Assembly: GCA_017559445.1 (NCBI GenBank)
Contig: JAFYSJ010000022.1
Location: 1-64,000, forward strand
Origin: Clostridia bacterium
Lineage (GTDB): Bacteria; Bacillota; Clostridia; RGIG7378
Direction of reading: 5' to 3'
DNA length: 64,000 bases
Of the stretch, positions 16,608-25,433 are shown piece after piece (the first letter of the stretch is position 1; each line of letters starts with the position of its first letter). Made by a program: the position numbers and the translations under genes. Under the pieces are notes generated by a model, which was not told where the DNA came from, did no database searches, and worked only from the letters and a program-made list of their open reading frames with translations.

Positions 16608-17192
16608 ATGGATATTAGGACAATTGCGGTTGGACCATTGCAGGCCAATTGCTACATCCTTGGACAGCAAAGTGCCTTGGTAGTTGACCCAGGTGATCAG
16701 GCCCAAAGGATATTGGACCTTGTTAGCCAGCACAATATTACTGTGTCAGGCATCTTGCTAACACACTCCCATTTTGATCACATATCGGCCCTCAAAGAGC
16801 TTGTGCAGTGCACAGGCGCTTTGGTTTATATTCACCACTTGGATTTTGATGGCTTAAGCGACAATTTTAAGAACTTGTCAGCACCCTTTGGTAAGCCTTT
16901 GGAGCCCATGACAGCAGATGTTCTGTTAAACGATGGAGATATAGTTCCTTGTGATGGACAGAGTCTTAGGATTTTGCACACACCTGGCCATACTCCAGGT
17001 AGCATTTGCGTATATTGCAATCAGGGTTTCTTGATTTCAGGTGACACGCTTTTTGAAAATTCCTGGGGCAGGACAGATTTTCCCGGAGGAAATCCAGAGG
17101 ATATGCAAAGGTCCTTGGAGAGATTAGATAGAGAAATACAAAGTGGTACCAAAATTTTACCTGGCCACGGAAGAATTTATATAAAGGAATAG
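16608..17192 (+). CDS. MBL-fold metallo-hydrolase (glyoxalase II-like)
   Basis: The 194-residue protein carries the metallo-beta-lactamase metal motif HSHFDH (HxHxDH), a later histidine in LHTPGHTPGS, the metal-bridging Asp in SGDTLF and a final His in LPGHG. The small size and the start IAVGPLQANCYILG are typical of the YcbL/YqgX group of hydroxyacylglutathione hydrolase-like proteins; the substrate is not known. The ATG at 16608 is one base after the stop of the pseudo-amidase; an ATG 12 bases earlier lies within that gene. The gene sits between the two amidase paralogues. Confidence 0.93.
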   Translation: MDIRTIAVGPLQANCYILGQQSALVVDPGDQAQRILDLVSQHNITVSGILLTHSHFDHISALKELVQCTGALVYIHHLDFDGLSDNFKNLSAPFGKPLEPMTADVLLNDGDIVPCDGQSLRILHTPGHTPGSICVYCNQGFLISGDTLFENSWGRTDFPGGNPEDMQRSLERLDREIQSGTKILPGHGRIYIKE

Positions 17193-17195
17193 CAC

Positions 17196-18749
17196 ATGGC
17201 AAACAGTAAGAAATCAAATAGTACTAACCAGATTAATATGGCGATTATGTTCCTGTCAGTGGCTTTAACGGCTCTCTTGGCAGTGCTTATTTTCGTGCCA
17301 TCTAGCAATGGTGGATATCAGGCTACACCAACTCCAATTTACTTGGATCACAATGGTAACCCTACAGCAACACCAACAGTAGAACCAAATGCTACACCAA
17401 ATGCAGGCACAAATACAGCAACTCCAGCACCAACAGCAACTCCCACAGCAACACCTACACTTGCTCCTGGTGCAGTACATGGCAAGGAACAGGGCAAGCT
17501 CTATGTAGTACAGGGTGCAGTTGATACTCAGATTTACATTCGTAAGATTGTTAATGGTAGCGTTAGCTGGGAAGATAAGAATCTCGACAGACTTGTACCA
17601 GGCTCTTATTTCAACGTGGTAAGTGAGGAGTCTTCCGCATATTACATCATGTACAACGGCGAAAAGTGGTACATGGATAAGTCCTGGTTCTCCAGTGGTG
17701 TTTCTATTGCTGCAGTTACAGAAGAGGATGCATATTACCATTTGGAGCTCACATCCATTTTCACATACAGCAACTTGAACGATCGCAAGATTTTTACATT
17801 GTTTGGTACATGTGATGCCACAAATTCTCAGTGGAACCTTGTAACTATCGAGAACCAGTCTAAGGGATTCAAGGTTACATCTAAGAATTACACAGAGAAC
17901 TACAGCGCAGACGGTCTCACATACACAATCACATTTAAGGATGCAAACAACTTGCTTGCTCCTGGACAGTATGTCGTGGACGATGAGTGGTACTGGACAA
18001 TTACAGTAACTGCAGATGGCAACAACAAGACAGTTACATTTGTTTCTAAGAAGCCCATGGTTTACGTAGTAGCAGCCCACGGCACATACAAGCAGACAAT
18101 TATTTCTGCATACGAAAAGCCACAGGACAATATAATTACAGTATTCGTAGATGCAGGTCACGGTGGCATTGACTGGGGTGCATGTTACACACCAGCAGGT
18201 AGCAATGTATTGGCAAGAGAGAGCGTAATTAACCTTCTTATTGCAGAAAAGGTTACAGAAATGCTCAGAAACAAGGGATACCAGGTATACACCACAAGAG
18301 ATACTGATATTTACCAGGGCCTTTATGAGACAGCATACTTGGCAAATGCAGTAAATGCAGATTTGCTCGTAAGTATTCACCAGAACGTAGACACAAGCAA
18401 CACAAGCAGAAAGGGTCTCACAACTTACTACCAGAAGGTTCTTGGACCAGATTCCAATGGTGCCAACAGAGATCAGAAGCCTTCCGCAGCTTATGACCTT
18501 GGTAAGCAGTTGGCCACTTATATCCATAACAAGATTATTGCATCTACAGGATCAACTAATATTGGCGTAGTGGCAGATAACTGGGCAGTAACTAGAGAGA
18601 CAACAATGCCTGCTATTTTGATCGAGTGCGGCTTCATGACAAATACACAGGAGTTGGCTAACTTGATTAATCCTTCTTACATCCAGAAGGAAGCAGAAGG
18701 TATTGTTGCAGGTATTGTGGAGTATTTGGAGAACACTCAGGGCCAATAA
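17196..18749 (+). CDS. N-acetylmuramoyl-L-alanine amidase, membrane-anchored
   Basis: The enzyme cleaves the bond between muramic acid and the stem peptide of peptidoglycan outside the cell. The 517-residue product has an N-terminal membrane helix (about residues 12-36), an Ala/Thr/Pro linker to about residue 92, an SH3-like segment (about 100-170), an AMIN-like beta domain (about 180-305) and an Amidase_3 domain (about 314-515). The zinc ligands are His322 (DAGHGG), Glu342 (LARES) and His395 (SIHQN), with catalytic Glu477 (ILIECGF). The ATG follows AAAGGAAT 4 bases after the MBL gene. It probably acts in cell separation or wall turnover. Confidence 0.95.
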   Translation: MANSKKSNSTNQINMAIMFLSVALTALLAVLIFVPSSNGGYQATPTPIYLDHNGNPTATPTVEPNATPNAGTNTATPAPTATPTATPTLAPGAVHGKEQGKLYVVQGAVDTQIYIRKIVNGSVSWEDKNLDRLVPGSYFNVVSEESSAYYIMYNGEKWYMDKSWFSSGVSIAAVTEEDAYYHLELTSIFTYSNLNDRKIFTLFGTCDATNSQWNLVTIENQSKGFKVTSKNYTENYSADGLTYTITFKDANNLLAPGQYVVDDEWYWTITVTADGNNKTVTFVSKKPMVYVVAAHGTYKQTIISAYEKPQDNIITVFVDAGHGGIDWGACYTPAGSNVLARESVINLLIAEKVTEMLRNKGYQVYTTRDTDIYQGLYETAYLANAVNADLLVSIHQNVDTSNTSRKGLTTYYQKVLGPDSNGANRDQKPSAAYDLGKQLATYIHNKIIASTGSTNIGVVADNWAVTRETTMPAILIECGFMTNTQELANLINPSYIQKEAEGIVAGIVEYLENTQGQ

Positions 18750-18780
18750 TATAAGCAATTAAATTTGGCCGGAGGCAAAA

Positions 18781-19368
18781 ATGAATAAATATTACTTCAA
18801 GGGCGTATTGGCTGGCTTGTTGGCAGGAGCTTCTGTTTTGGCAGGAGGCTTATGGTTAAACAGTTGGTTAGGAGGCGTACTCATTGCAGTTTCTGTTTTG
18901 TTAGGACTTGGGGTAATAGGAAATAGCCATAAGACAAAAGTTGTTTTTATGGTGGGAGAGGACGTTAAACGAATTTCCCGCAGTGGTCGTATGGGAATAA
19001 GACAGCTAAATGAGCATGTTTGCAAAACTCAAAACGAGATTTTGAAAACAAGAATTAAGTCCATTTCGGCCACTTGTGATAGAATAATCACAGAAATTAA
19101 CAAAAAGCCTAATAGCGCATTTAAGACCGAAAGTTTCTTGGAATATTACATCCCCACCTTGGATAAGATGTTGAGTAAATACGAGGAACTGGAGCGTAAT
19201 AATGTCAGGACGGAAGAGGCTCTAGACTACATGAACGAGACGCACAATCTGCTGGAGGACGTGGAAAAGGCATTTAAGTCCCATCTTCAGAGGATTATTG
19301 ACTCGGATCATTTGGAGGCAGCCAAGGAACTTAGAGTTCTGGAAAAGGTTCTTCGCCAAGAGGAATAA
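18781..19368 (+). CDS. XpaC-like membrane protein
   Basis: The 195-residue protein has two N-terminal hydrophobic helices (residues 6-45) and then a largely alpha-helical, charged cytoplasmic part. It matches the XpaC family, named for 5-bromo-4-chloroindolyl phosphate hydrolysis but with no proven biochemical role. In Firmicutes xpaC is usually followed by a telA homologue, as here 32 bases downstream. That pairing is the strongest support for the call. The ATG follows GGAGGCAAAA. The segment KTRIKSISATCDRIITEI and the helix around KMLSKYEEL suggest coiled coil. Confidence 0.8.
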   Translation: MNKYYFKGVLAGLLAGASVLAGGLWLNSWLGGVLIAVSVLLGLGVIGNSHKTKVVFMVGEDVKRISRSGRMGIRQLNEHVCKTQNEILKTRIKSISATCDRIITEINKKPNSAFKTESFLEYYIPTLDKMLSKYEELERNNVRTEEALDYMNETHNLLEDVEKAFKSHLQRIIDSDHLEAAKELRVLEKVLRQEE

Positions 19369-19400
19369 ACCTTGTCCACAATGACATTACAAATGCAAAC

Positions 19401-20444
19401 ATGGCAGAAAAAATAAATACTACAGAGAATTTATCCCAGCAGGATTTGGATCGAGTAAGGAGTATTTCAGAGAATATTCATATCGACGATATTCAAGAGG
19501 TACTATCTTACGGAGCCGAGGCCCAGACGCGAATAGCGGAATTTTCCGAGAACGTTTTGGGGGTAGTTAAGACTAAGGATTCGGAGGCAGTTGGAGAACT
19601 ACTCACATCCTTGGTGGCTGAGATTAAGGAAATCGACAAGACTGCAGGCAAAAAATCTTGGTTTAGTCCCTTTTTCAAGGGCACCAACAAAACTTTAGCT
19701 AAATACAACACTGTAGAAGCTAACGTGGATACTATCCTCAAGGAGCTGGAGACTAGAAAGCAGCAGCTTATGGAGGATGTGGTTACCTTTGATGGTATGT
19801 ATCAACAGAATCTTGATTATTTCAAAGAGTTGACGGTTTACATTGTGGCCGGCAAGGAAAGAATCAAGAGCTTGAGAAAACATGATCTTGCGGAGGCAGA
19901 GCTAAGGGCAGCGGAAACTGGGCTTCAAGACGATGCCCAATACGCCAGCGATTTGGAGGAGCGAATTGCCAGATTCGAGAAGAAGGTTCACGACCTGAGC
20001 CTTACGAGGATGGTTTCTTTGCAAATGGGTCCTCAGATTCGCATGATCCAAAATAATGACAGCCAGTTGATTGAGAGGATTCAATCATCAATACTTAACA
20101 CCATTCCACTTTGGAAGAGTCAGATTATAATAGGCTTAGGACTTTCCAATGTGAGCAAGGCAGTTGAGGCTCAGAGGGCTGTTACAGATATGACTAATCA
20201 GCTCCTTAGGCACAACAGCGAACTTCTTAAGGATGGAACTGTTAAGGTTGCTAGAGAGGCTGAGAGGGCAATTATCGACATCGAAACCTTGCAGGTTACA
20301 AATGCTAATTTGATCGAGACCATAGATCAGGTTAAGCAAGTACAGGCAGAGGGTGTGGCAGCGAGATTGGAGGCATCCAAGGAGCTCCATAGATTGGAAG
20401 AAGAGCTTAAAAATAAATTGTTGGAGATGAAGAACAAGGAATAA
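19401..20444 (+). CDS. TelA-like toxic anion resistance family protein
   Basis: The 347-residue cytoplasmic protein is mainly alpha-helical and long in coiled coil. The family signature region is clear: SWFSPFFKGTNKTLAKY, the middle ERIARFEKKVHDLSLTR, and the C-terminal LWKSQIIIGLGL. Family members are linked to tellurite and other anion or cell-wall antibiotic tolerance; the mechanism is not established. The ribosome site before the ATG is weak. It follows xpaC, and the next gene begins one base after its stop, so translation may run through. Confidence 0.9.
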   Translation: MAEKINTTENLSQQDLDRVRSISENIHIDDIQEVLSYGAEAQTRIAEFSENVLGVVKTKDSEAVGELLTSLVAEIKEIDKTAGKKSWFSPFFKGTNKTLAKYNTVEANVDTILKELETRKQQLMEDVVTFDGMYQQNLDYFKELTVYIVAGKERIKSLRKHDLAEAELRAAETGLQDDAQYASDLEERIARFEKKVHDLSLTRMVSLQMGPQIRMIQNNDSQLIERIQSSILNTIPLWKSQIIIGLGLSNVSKAVEAQRAVTDMTNQLLRHNSELLKDGTVKVAREAERAIIDIETLQVTNANLIETIDQVKQVQAEGVAARLEASKELHRLEEELKNKLLEMKNKE

Positions 20445-20445
20445 T

Positions 20446-21336
20446 ATGGCATCCAAGTTAAGGTTGGGCTTAATGATTTCATCACCAGATATGCCAATGG
20501 GGGCATATCCAGATGAAAACACTAGGCCTATTGTGGACAAGCTCATATTGATGTGTCACAGGCACGCCGAGATCGAACTGACCTGCGGTGAGGATGAACT
20601 TGCGGGAATTGACGCCTTACTTATTATGTACGTAGACGAAGGCAACCCGATTTATGTGGCCAAGGCCCTGGCAGATACTAGAATTCCAGTGCTTTTGTGG
20701 AGTGTAAGGGGAGATGACCAGCAGGCTCAAATATTCCGCTTCGCCCAGAGAGGTGCCATGGCGGCAGCAGCCCAATTGGACCTTAGTGGATGCATATTTA
20801 CATACGTGGAAAATTGTTCTGCAGACGATTTGATTTTCCAATCAGCTATTAGATATTTCGTCGAATCAGCTGTGCTTATGAAGGTTACAGGATATAGCAA
20901 CCTCCATGGCAGAGGGTATAGATTCGAAACTAAATATGTTAGATTTGATAAGATAACTGAGACCATGGAGTCCTTGTGTGGCATGTGTGCCAAGGGAAGA
21001 TTCGTTATGAGGCATCCTTCTGACGAATTTATGTTGCTTTTTAACTTCTCAGACTACTATGGCCCATTGCCCAAGGCGGGAGAAACTGTTACACTAATCT
21101 CGTCGGCAATTCGTGACGGAGAGCTTAGACTTTTGTGCTTTGAGGTGCCTGTTGTAGAGGGACCCAAATCCTTAGGCCCTCACCTGTGGATGCATGTCCG
21201 CATGTGGCCCAAGATTGCAACTAGAGTCGAGGCAGAGATTTATCCAATGTCTATGTTTGTTTGCAGGGGCAAGCATAGTTTGGCAATAGATAACTTTTGT
21301 ACGTATACAGGCTGCATTTATGACGGCCTAAAATAG
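20446..21336 (+). CDS. Uncharacterised protein, possibly fucose/arabinose isomerase-like
   Basis: The 296-residue product does not match a family I can name with confidence. The N-terminal half has alternating strands and helices (IDALLIMYVDEG, RIPVLLWSV) like the open-sheet domain of L-fucose/L-arabinose isomerases. The C-terminal part ends in MFVCRGKHSLAIDNFCTYTG. It is shorter than true isomerases, so it may be a trimmed relative. There is no signal peptide. The ATG follows AAGGAATA one base after telA, and the GH20 gene begins 9 bases later, so a role in amino-sugar use is plausible but inferred. Confidence 0.6.
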   Translation: MASKLRLGLMISSPDMPMGAYPDENTRPIVDKLILMCHRHAEIELTCGEDELAGIDALLIMYVDEGNPIYVAKALADTRIPVLLWSVRGDDQQAQIFRFAQRGAMAAAAQLDLSGCIFTYVENCSADDLIFQSAIRYFVESAVLMKVTGYSNLHGRGYRFETKYVRFDKITETMESLCGMCAKGRFVMRHPSDEFMLLFNFSDYYGPLPKAGETVTLISSAIRDGELRLLCFEVPVVEGPKSLGPHLWMHVRMWPKIATRVEAEIYPMSMFVCRGKHSLAIDNFCTYTGCIYDGLK

Positions 21337-21345
21337 GAGGAAAGC

Positions 21346-23229
21346 ATGAATATTAAGATTATTCCCGAGATCAAGAGTGTAACAATCAACGCTGATGCTG
21401 TTAAGGTTGCTTTGGCAGACTACGGACTTTCTCAGTACTATGCAGAGCAGGTTCCAGTAGCAGCAGAGCTTATTGCAGCAGGTGCTAAGGCTATTAACCT
21501 TACATACTCAGATGATATGGCTAAGGACGAGCATACAATCTCTGTTGGTAGTGACTCCATTGAAGTTGTTGCAGGTAGTGCAGCAGCTGCATACTATGCA
21601 GTATGTACTTTGGATCAGCTTGCTCAGCTTAACGATGGCATGATTGAAACATGTGAAATTCACGATGCTCCTGACATGGTAGAGAGAGCTTTCTCCGACG
21701 ATATTTCCAGAGGTGTTATTTCCACACTTGATGACTTTAAGCAGATTATTCGTCGTATCGCTTACATCAAGGGTAATATTTACATGCCATATATTGAGGA
21801 CAGCATGGAGTTCGAGTCTGTTCCAGAGTCTGGTATGTACACAGATCCAGTTAAGAAGGCTGAGTTCAAGGAGCTTGTTAAGTACGCAGCTCAGTACTAC
21901 GTTAAGATTATTCCTATTATTAACGTTCTCGGCCACTGGGATAGAAATGGTAAACTTTCCTGCTTCAGCGACGTAATGTTGCACCACGGTGACGATCCAA
22001 ATGCAGCACCAGCTAACGCATTGGACACACGTGTTCCTAAGGCAAGAGAGATGGTTAAGAACATTTTGGACGAGGTTATTGAGACATTTGCTCCAATCGA
22101 TGTAATTCACGTAGGTGGCGACGAGGTTATTGACTACTTCCGCTCCCTTGGTAGAGATAAGGCAACAGAGCTTTACTGCTCACACTACAAGTTCGTTTGT
22201 GATTACTTGTCCTCTAAGGGCATTAAGCCTTTGATGTACTCCGACATGTTCACTCCTGTATGGGGCGACCATGAACTTCCTTTTGAGGCTATTAACGATA
22301 TTTCTACAGATGTAGATTTCGTATTCTGGGATTATGCAGTACGTGGTTTCTACAAGGGCATTCAGCAGCTTAAGGATAACGGCAGCAACTTCTACGTTTC
22401 TCCAGCTACTATGACATATAACAGAGCTTTGCCAGACTATAGACTTGCATGGCTCAATGCTAAGGAAATGGCTCTTCAGGCAGGTCCAAAGGCTAAGGGT
22501 ATGATCATGTCTTCTTGGGGAGATGGTGGTCTCTGCTTTAGAGAGGAGAACTGGTACGGTAACTATGCAGGTGCTAACTTTGCATGGAGAGCATACAGTA
22601 CATACGATTTCCATGATTCTATTGCTAGCTTCTTTGAGATTTTCTATGGTGTTAAGGTTGATGTGGGCAAGTTCATTGAGATGATCGATTATGATATTAC
22701 AATGTTCTATCGCCGCAAGCCTGAATTGTCTAGCCACGCATATGATAGCTACAATGAGATGTCTCACATCGGTATGCAGATTCTTAACACACTTTATGGT
22801 CCTTGCTTCAAGAACATGGATGCAGGTATTAAGAGCGAGGCAGTTGGACTTCATAACTTGTTCAGAGATAGCTATGAGTACTTTGCTAACTTGGTACCTA
22901 CACGTAATACTCAGACATATGGCGTATTTGTATTTGATATCCGCAGAACACTTACATCCTTTGAGAAGATTAACCTTCTTAAGGCAAGCAGATACGTTTA
23001 TAGAGACGAAGCTAAGGCTGACATTCCAGCAATTCTTGCATTGGCAGACCAGTGTGAGAAGGATCTTGAGAGAGCAAGAGAAGTTTGGTTTGAAAATAAT
23101 AGACAGTCTAGCTGGAATTACTATGAGGCAAGAGCTCTTGATTTGGTAGAGGGCCTCAGAGCTTTGGCTAGATACTGTGATAACGTAAAGAAATTCAGCG
23201 AAGAGAAGATGCTTGGCCGAGTTTACTGA
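21346..23229 (+). CDS. Glycoside hydrolase family 20 beta-N-acetylhexosaminidase, cytoplasmic
   Basis: The enzyme would release terminal GlcNAc or GalNAc residues by substrate-assisted catalysis. The 627-residue product carries the GH20 catalytic pair Asp259-Glu260 in IHVGGDEV, preceded by a small N-terminal alpha/beta domain (residues 1-105). MIMSSWGDGG is a later barrel motif. No signal peptide or membrane helix is seen, so it likely acts on imported oligosaccharides, for example from chitin, host glycans or recycled peptidoglycan. The ATG follows a strong AGGAGG. An AraC-type regulator follows 18 bases after its stop and may control it. Confidence 0.93.
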   Translation: MNIKIIPEIKSVTINADAVKVALADYGLSQYYAEQVPVAAELIAAGAKAINLTYSDDMAKDEHTISVGSDSIEVVAGSAAAAYYAVCTLDQLAQLNDGMIETCEIHDAPDMVERAFSDDISRGVISTLDDFKQIIRRIAYIKGNIYMPYIEDSMEFESVPESGMYTDPVKKAEFKELVKYAAQYYVKIIPIINVLGHWDRNGKLSCFSDVMLHHGDDPNAAPANALDTRVPKAREMVKNILDEVIETFAPIDVIHVGGDEVIDYFRSLGRDKATELYCSHYKFVCDYLSSKGIKPLMYSDMFTPVWGDHELPFEAINDISTDVDFVFWDYAVRGFYKGIQQLKDNGSNFYVSPATMTYNRALPDYRLAWLNAKEMALQAGPKAKGMIMSSWGDGGLCFREENWYGNYAGANFAWRAYSTYDFHDSIASFFEIFYGVKVDVGKFIEMIDYDITMFYRRKPELSSHAYDSYNEMSHIGMQILNTLYGPCFKNMDAGIKSEAVGLHNLFRDSYEYFANLVPTRNTQTYGVFVFDIRRTLTSFEKINLLKASRYVYRDEAKADIPAILALADQCEKDLERAREVWFENNRQSSWNYYEARALDLVEGLRALARYCDNVKKFSEEKMLGRVY

Positions 23230-23247
23230 TAATTTTGGAGGATTTTA

Positions 23248-24114
23248 ATGGATAATGTGATCAACACATCAGCGATGCCTTTTGTGGTTAGCGCAGTTAA
23301 GAAAATGTTCGTTAAGGACGAAAAGAGTACTGGCGGCGCCCATGATTCATTTGAGATGGTGTATGTTAAGAATGGTACTGGCGTATTTGAATTCGCCAAG
23401 AGCCACATTGACGTAGGACCTAATGACCTTGTTGTCATTAGACCTCACACACCACACAGGTTTGTTTCTGATGATCGTAATGTATGTGATCTTGTATTGG
23501 TATATTTCTCTTTTGCAGAGAACTTTGGTAATACAGTAGAGTCTCAGTCTGCTAAGGAGTTCCTTGGTTATATTAGCAAGGGCGATGGTGAGCCAGCTAT
23601 TTCAGTTAAGGTGCGCCAAAAGAACGACATTATTACTTGTATGAATCGCATTATCGAAGAGCAGCAGGATCCAGATGAGGATTTGTCTGATGAAATGCAG
23701 AGACTTCTTATGCAGGAGTTATTCATTTTGGTTTCTCGTGTACTTAAGACAGAGTACCAGAACAGTATTTCCAGAGCAGGTGGCCAGAAGGTTAAGGAAC
23801 TCATCCGTATTTCCGAGAGCTATATTCGCAATAACTTTGAGAGAGAACTTGATCTTACAACAATTGCAAGCAAGGTTTTCTTGAGCCCCAGCTATTTCAT
23901 TCGTGTTTTCCGCGAGGAAACAGGCATGAGCCCAATTAACTATTTGCTTAAGGTTCGTATCGACAACGCTAAGGAAATGCTTCAGACCACTAATATGAAG
24001 GTTAGAGACATTGCCACAGCAGTAGGATTTTCTAATCAGCAGAGATTTAACGAGATGTTTAGAAAGTTCACAGGTATGACACCCTTGGAGTACAGGAGGG
24101 TCGAAGAACAATGA
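23248..24114 (+). CDS. AraC-family transcriptional regulator
   Basis: The 288-residue product has an N-terminal cupin-type sensor (about residues 20-110, with MVYVKNGTGVFEFAK and VIRPHTPHRFV) and a C-terminal pair of helix-turn-helix motifs (about residues 185-285). The second HTH contains VRDIATAVGFSNQQRFNEMFRKFTG split over the usual AraC signature. It binds DNA as a sugar-responsive activator in the usual family model. Position right after the GH20 gene suggests it governs amino-sugar or glycan use. The ATG follows GGAGGATTTTA. Its stop overlaps the next ATG by four bases (ATGA). Confidence 0.95.
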   Translation: MDNVINTSAMPFVVSAVKKMFVKDEKSTGGAHDSFEMVYVKNGTGVFEFAKSHIDVGPNDLVVIRPHTPHRFVSDDRNVCDLVLVYFSFAENFGNTVESQSAKEFLGYISKGDGEPAISVKVRQKNDIITCMNRIIEEQQDPDEDLSDEMQRLLMQELFILVSRVLKTEYQNSISRAGGQKVKELIRISESYIRNNFERELDLTTIASKVFLSPSYFIRVFREETGMSPINYLLKVRIDNAKEMLQTTNMKVRDIATAVGFSNQQRFNEMFRKFTGMTPLEYRRVEEQ

Positions 24115-24725
24115 CACTCTACGCCTGTATTAGACAAGGTGAACTAGACTATTATCGCCAGGTAGGGTTGTCTCCAGTAGGGGACAACTGTGCCTTGGTT
24201 GAAATAGATGGTTGTGTCAGACAGTATGTTAAGGTTTACCTTAGCCCAAAGGATTGTCCCAAGTATGGATGCGAGGGATGGGTAGTAGTTGCAGTTGATG
24301 TTGTACTCGAATCCTGTTATATTGCTGAGGGCGCATTTTATAGCAAGGATGCAGGTGCACCTGACTGCTTGCCAGAGTTATTCCAGGCAAGCGTAATTCC
24401 CGTTACAGATTATAGAGTGGGTCAGTATTTTAGACCTGTGTGCTTAGTGCCAGGAACTTCACCCACGCTGGAGTATCTTAATGAGACACCAGGCAAACAA
24501 TCTGTACTGTATGCTAAGGCAGAGACTATTTACGTAGATAGGATCTTTGATGAGCTTTTGGATAATGAGTACATATCTAAGACAAAGCTTTTGGAGTTAG
24601 CATACCAGCACTTGGCCCAGGAGGGTAAAGTGAAAACCACTAAGTCTTCACAGTGGGACTACGTTTTGTATGAAACATTGGATGGAGACAATACTTATTT
24701 AAGGAGCAAAACTACACATGAGTGA
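24111..24725 (+). CDS. Uncharacterised protein of 204 residues
   Basis: I do not recognise this product. It is a soluble, slightly acidic protein with no signal peptide. The N-terminal 150 residues look beta-rich (YVKVYLSPKDC, GWVVVAVDVVLES) and the C-terminal part is helical with a possible winged-helix segment (ISKTKLLELAYQHLAQEG). The ATGA overlap with the AraC gene shows translational coupling. Its own end overlaps the start of the Q/N-rich gene by 8 bases. The three genes therefore form one unit. Confidence 0.7.
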   Translation: MTLYACIRQGELDYYRQVGLSPVGDNCALVEIDGCVRQYVKVYLSPKDCPKYGCEGWVVVAVDVVLESCYIAEGAFYSKDAGAPDCLPELFQASVIPVTDYRVGQYFRPVCLVPGTSPTLEYLNETPGKQSVLYAKAETIYVDRIFDELLDNEYISKTKLLELAYQHLAQEGKVKTTKSSQWDYVLYETLDGDNTYLRSKTTHE

Positions 24726-25194
24726 AGTAAAGTCCCAGAACGCAGGTTCTGCAAAGCCAAAGGCAGGCGGCAAGAAGAATTATCACAGAAAGCATCATTC
24801 TTCTAAGCCACAGCAGAATAACAATCAGCAGCCTAAGGTTCAGCAGAACAATCAGCAGGGAAATAATAACCAGGCTCAGAATAATCAGCCTAAGCCCCAG
24901 CAGAACAATCAGGCACAGCAGAATAATCAGCCCAAGGCTCAGCAGCAGGCTCCACAGCAGAACCAGCCTAAGCAACAGCAGAATAACAATCAGCAGCCTA
25001 ATAACCAGCATAAGCAGAAGCAGGGCAATAACAACAACCGTGGCAACCAGAATGAGTTCCGCAAGAACAGACATGATCGTGGCAACCACAACCGCAAGCC
25101 TCATGTGGAGACTGTAGAGGATATCCGTAGAGATATTCAGCGCATCGAAAAAGAAATCCGTCTTGAGATTGACGAAATTTCTAGCATAAGATAA
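24718..25194 (+). CDS. Low-complexity Gln/Asn-rich basic protein
   Basis: The 158-residue product has a basic start (about residues 1-30, rich in Lys and His), then a long stretch to about residue 105 made almost wholly of Gln, Asn, Pro, Lys and Ala in motifs such as QQNNQ and NQPK, a basic Arg/His/Asn segment, and a final charged helix VEDIRRDIQRIEKEIRLEI. Such composition is prion-like and unusual in bacteria. The high Arg/Lys content and absence of a signal peptide suggest an intracellular, possibly nucleic-acid-binding protein. No family is recognised. The start overlaps the end of the preceding gene. Confidence 0.75.
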   Translation: MSEVKSQNAGSAKPKAGGKKNYHRKHHSSKPQQNNNQQPKVQQNNQQGNNNQAQNNQPKPQQNNQAQQNNQPKAQQQAPQQNQPKQQQNNNQQPNNQHKQKQGNNNNRGNQNEFRKNRHDRGNHNRKPHVETVEDIRRDIQRIEKEIRLEIDEISSIR

Positions 25195-25207
25195 TTGAAA
25201 AATAGTG

Positions 25208-25236
25208 TTGACAGCATACGTTGTCTATGCTATTAT
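25208..25236 (+). promoter_or_regulatory. Consensus promoter of tRNA-Met
   Basis: TTGACA at 25208-25213 and TATTAT at 25231-25236 have the optimal 17-base spacing, 14 bases before the tRNA. Confidence 0.9.
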
Positions 25237-25249
25237 CATATCCGCGCTT

Positions 25250-25326
25250 GGCGGTATAGCTCAGCTGGCTAGAGCATGCGGTTCATACCCGCAGTGTCGT
25301 TGGTTCAAATCCGACTGCCGCTACCA
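25250..25326 (+). tRNA. tRNA-Met (CAT anticodon)
   Basis: This 77-base gene has a full cloverleaf: acceptor GGCGGTA with TGCCGCT (two G-T pairs), the D arm, an anticodon stem TGCGG with CCGCA around TTCATAC, a T arm GTTGG with CCGAC around TTCAAAT, and an encoded CCA. The anticodon is CAT. The 5' end pairs with the 3' end, so it is not an initiator tRNA. An Ile2 tRNA with lysidine is possible, but the overall sequence resembles elongator Met of Clostridia. Confidence 0.92.
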
Positions 25327-25328
25327 TG

Positions 25329-25357
25329 AGGACTCTGTTTCGACAGAGTCCTTTTTT
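25329..25357 (+). terminator. Terminator of tRNA-Met
   Basis: AGGACTCTG pairs perfectly with CAGAGTCCT around TTTCGA, followed by a T run. Confidence 0.95.
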
Positions 25358-25433
25358 CATGCTAAGAATTCTTGCACCACAAGATTATTTGATATACACT
25401 ACATTATTATTGACTTTCTATCAGGAGGGCAAA

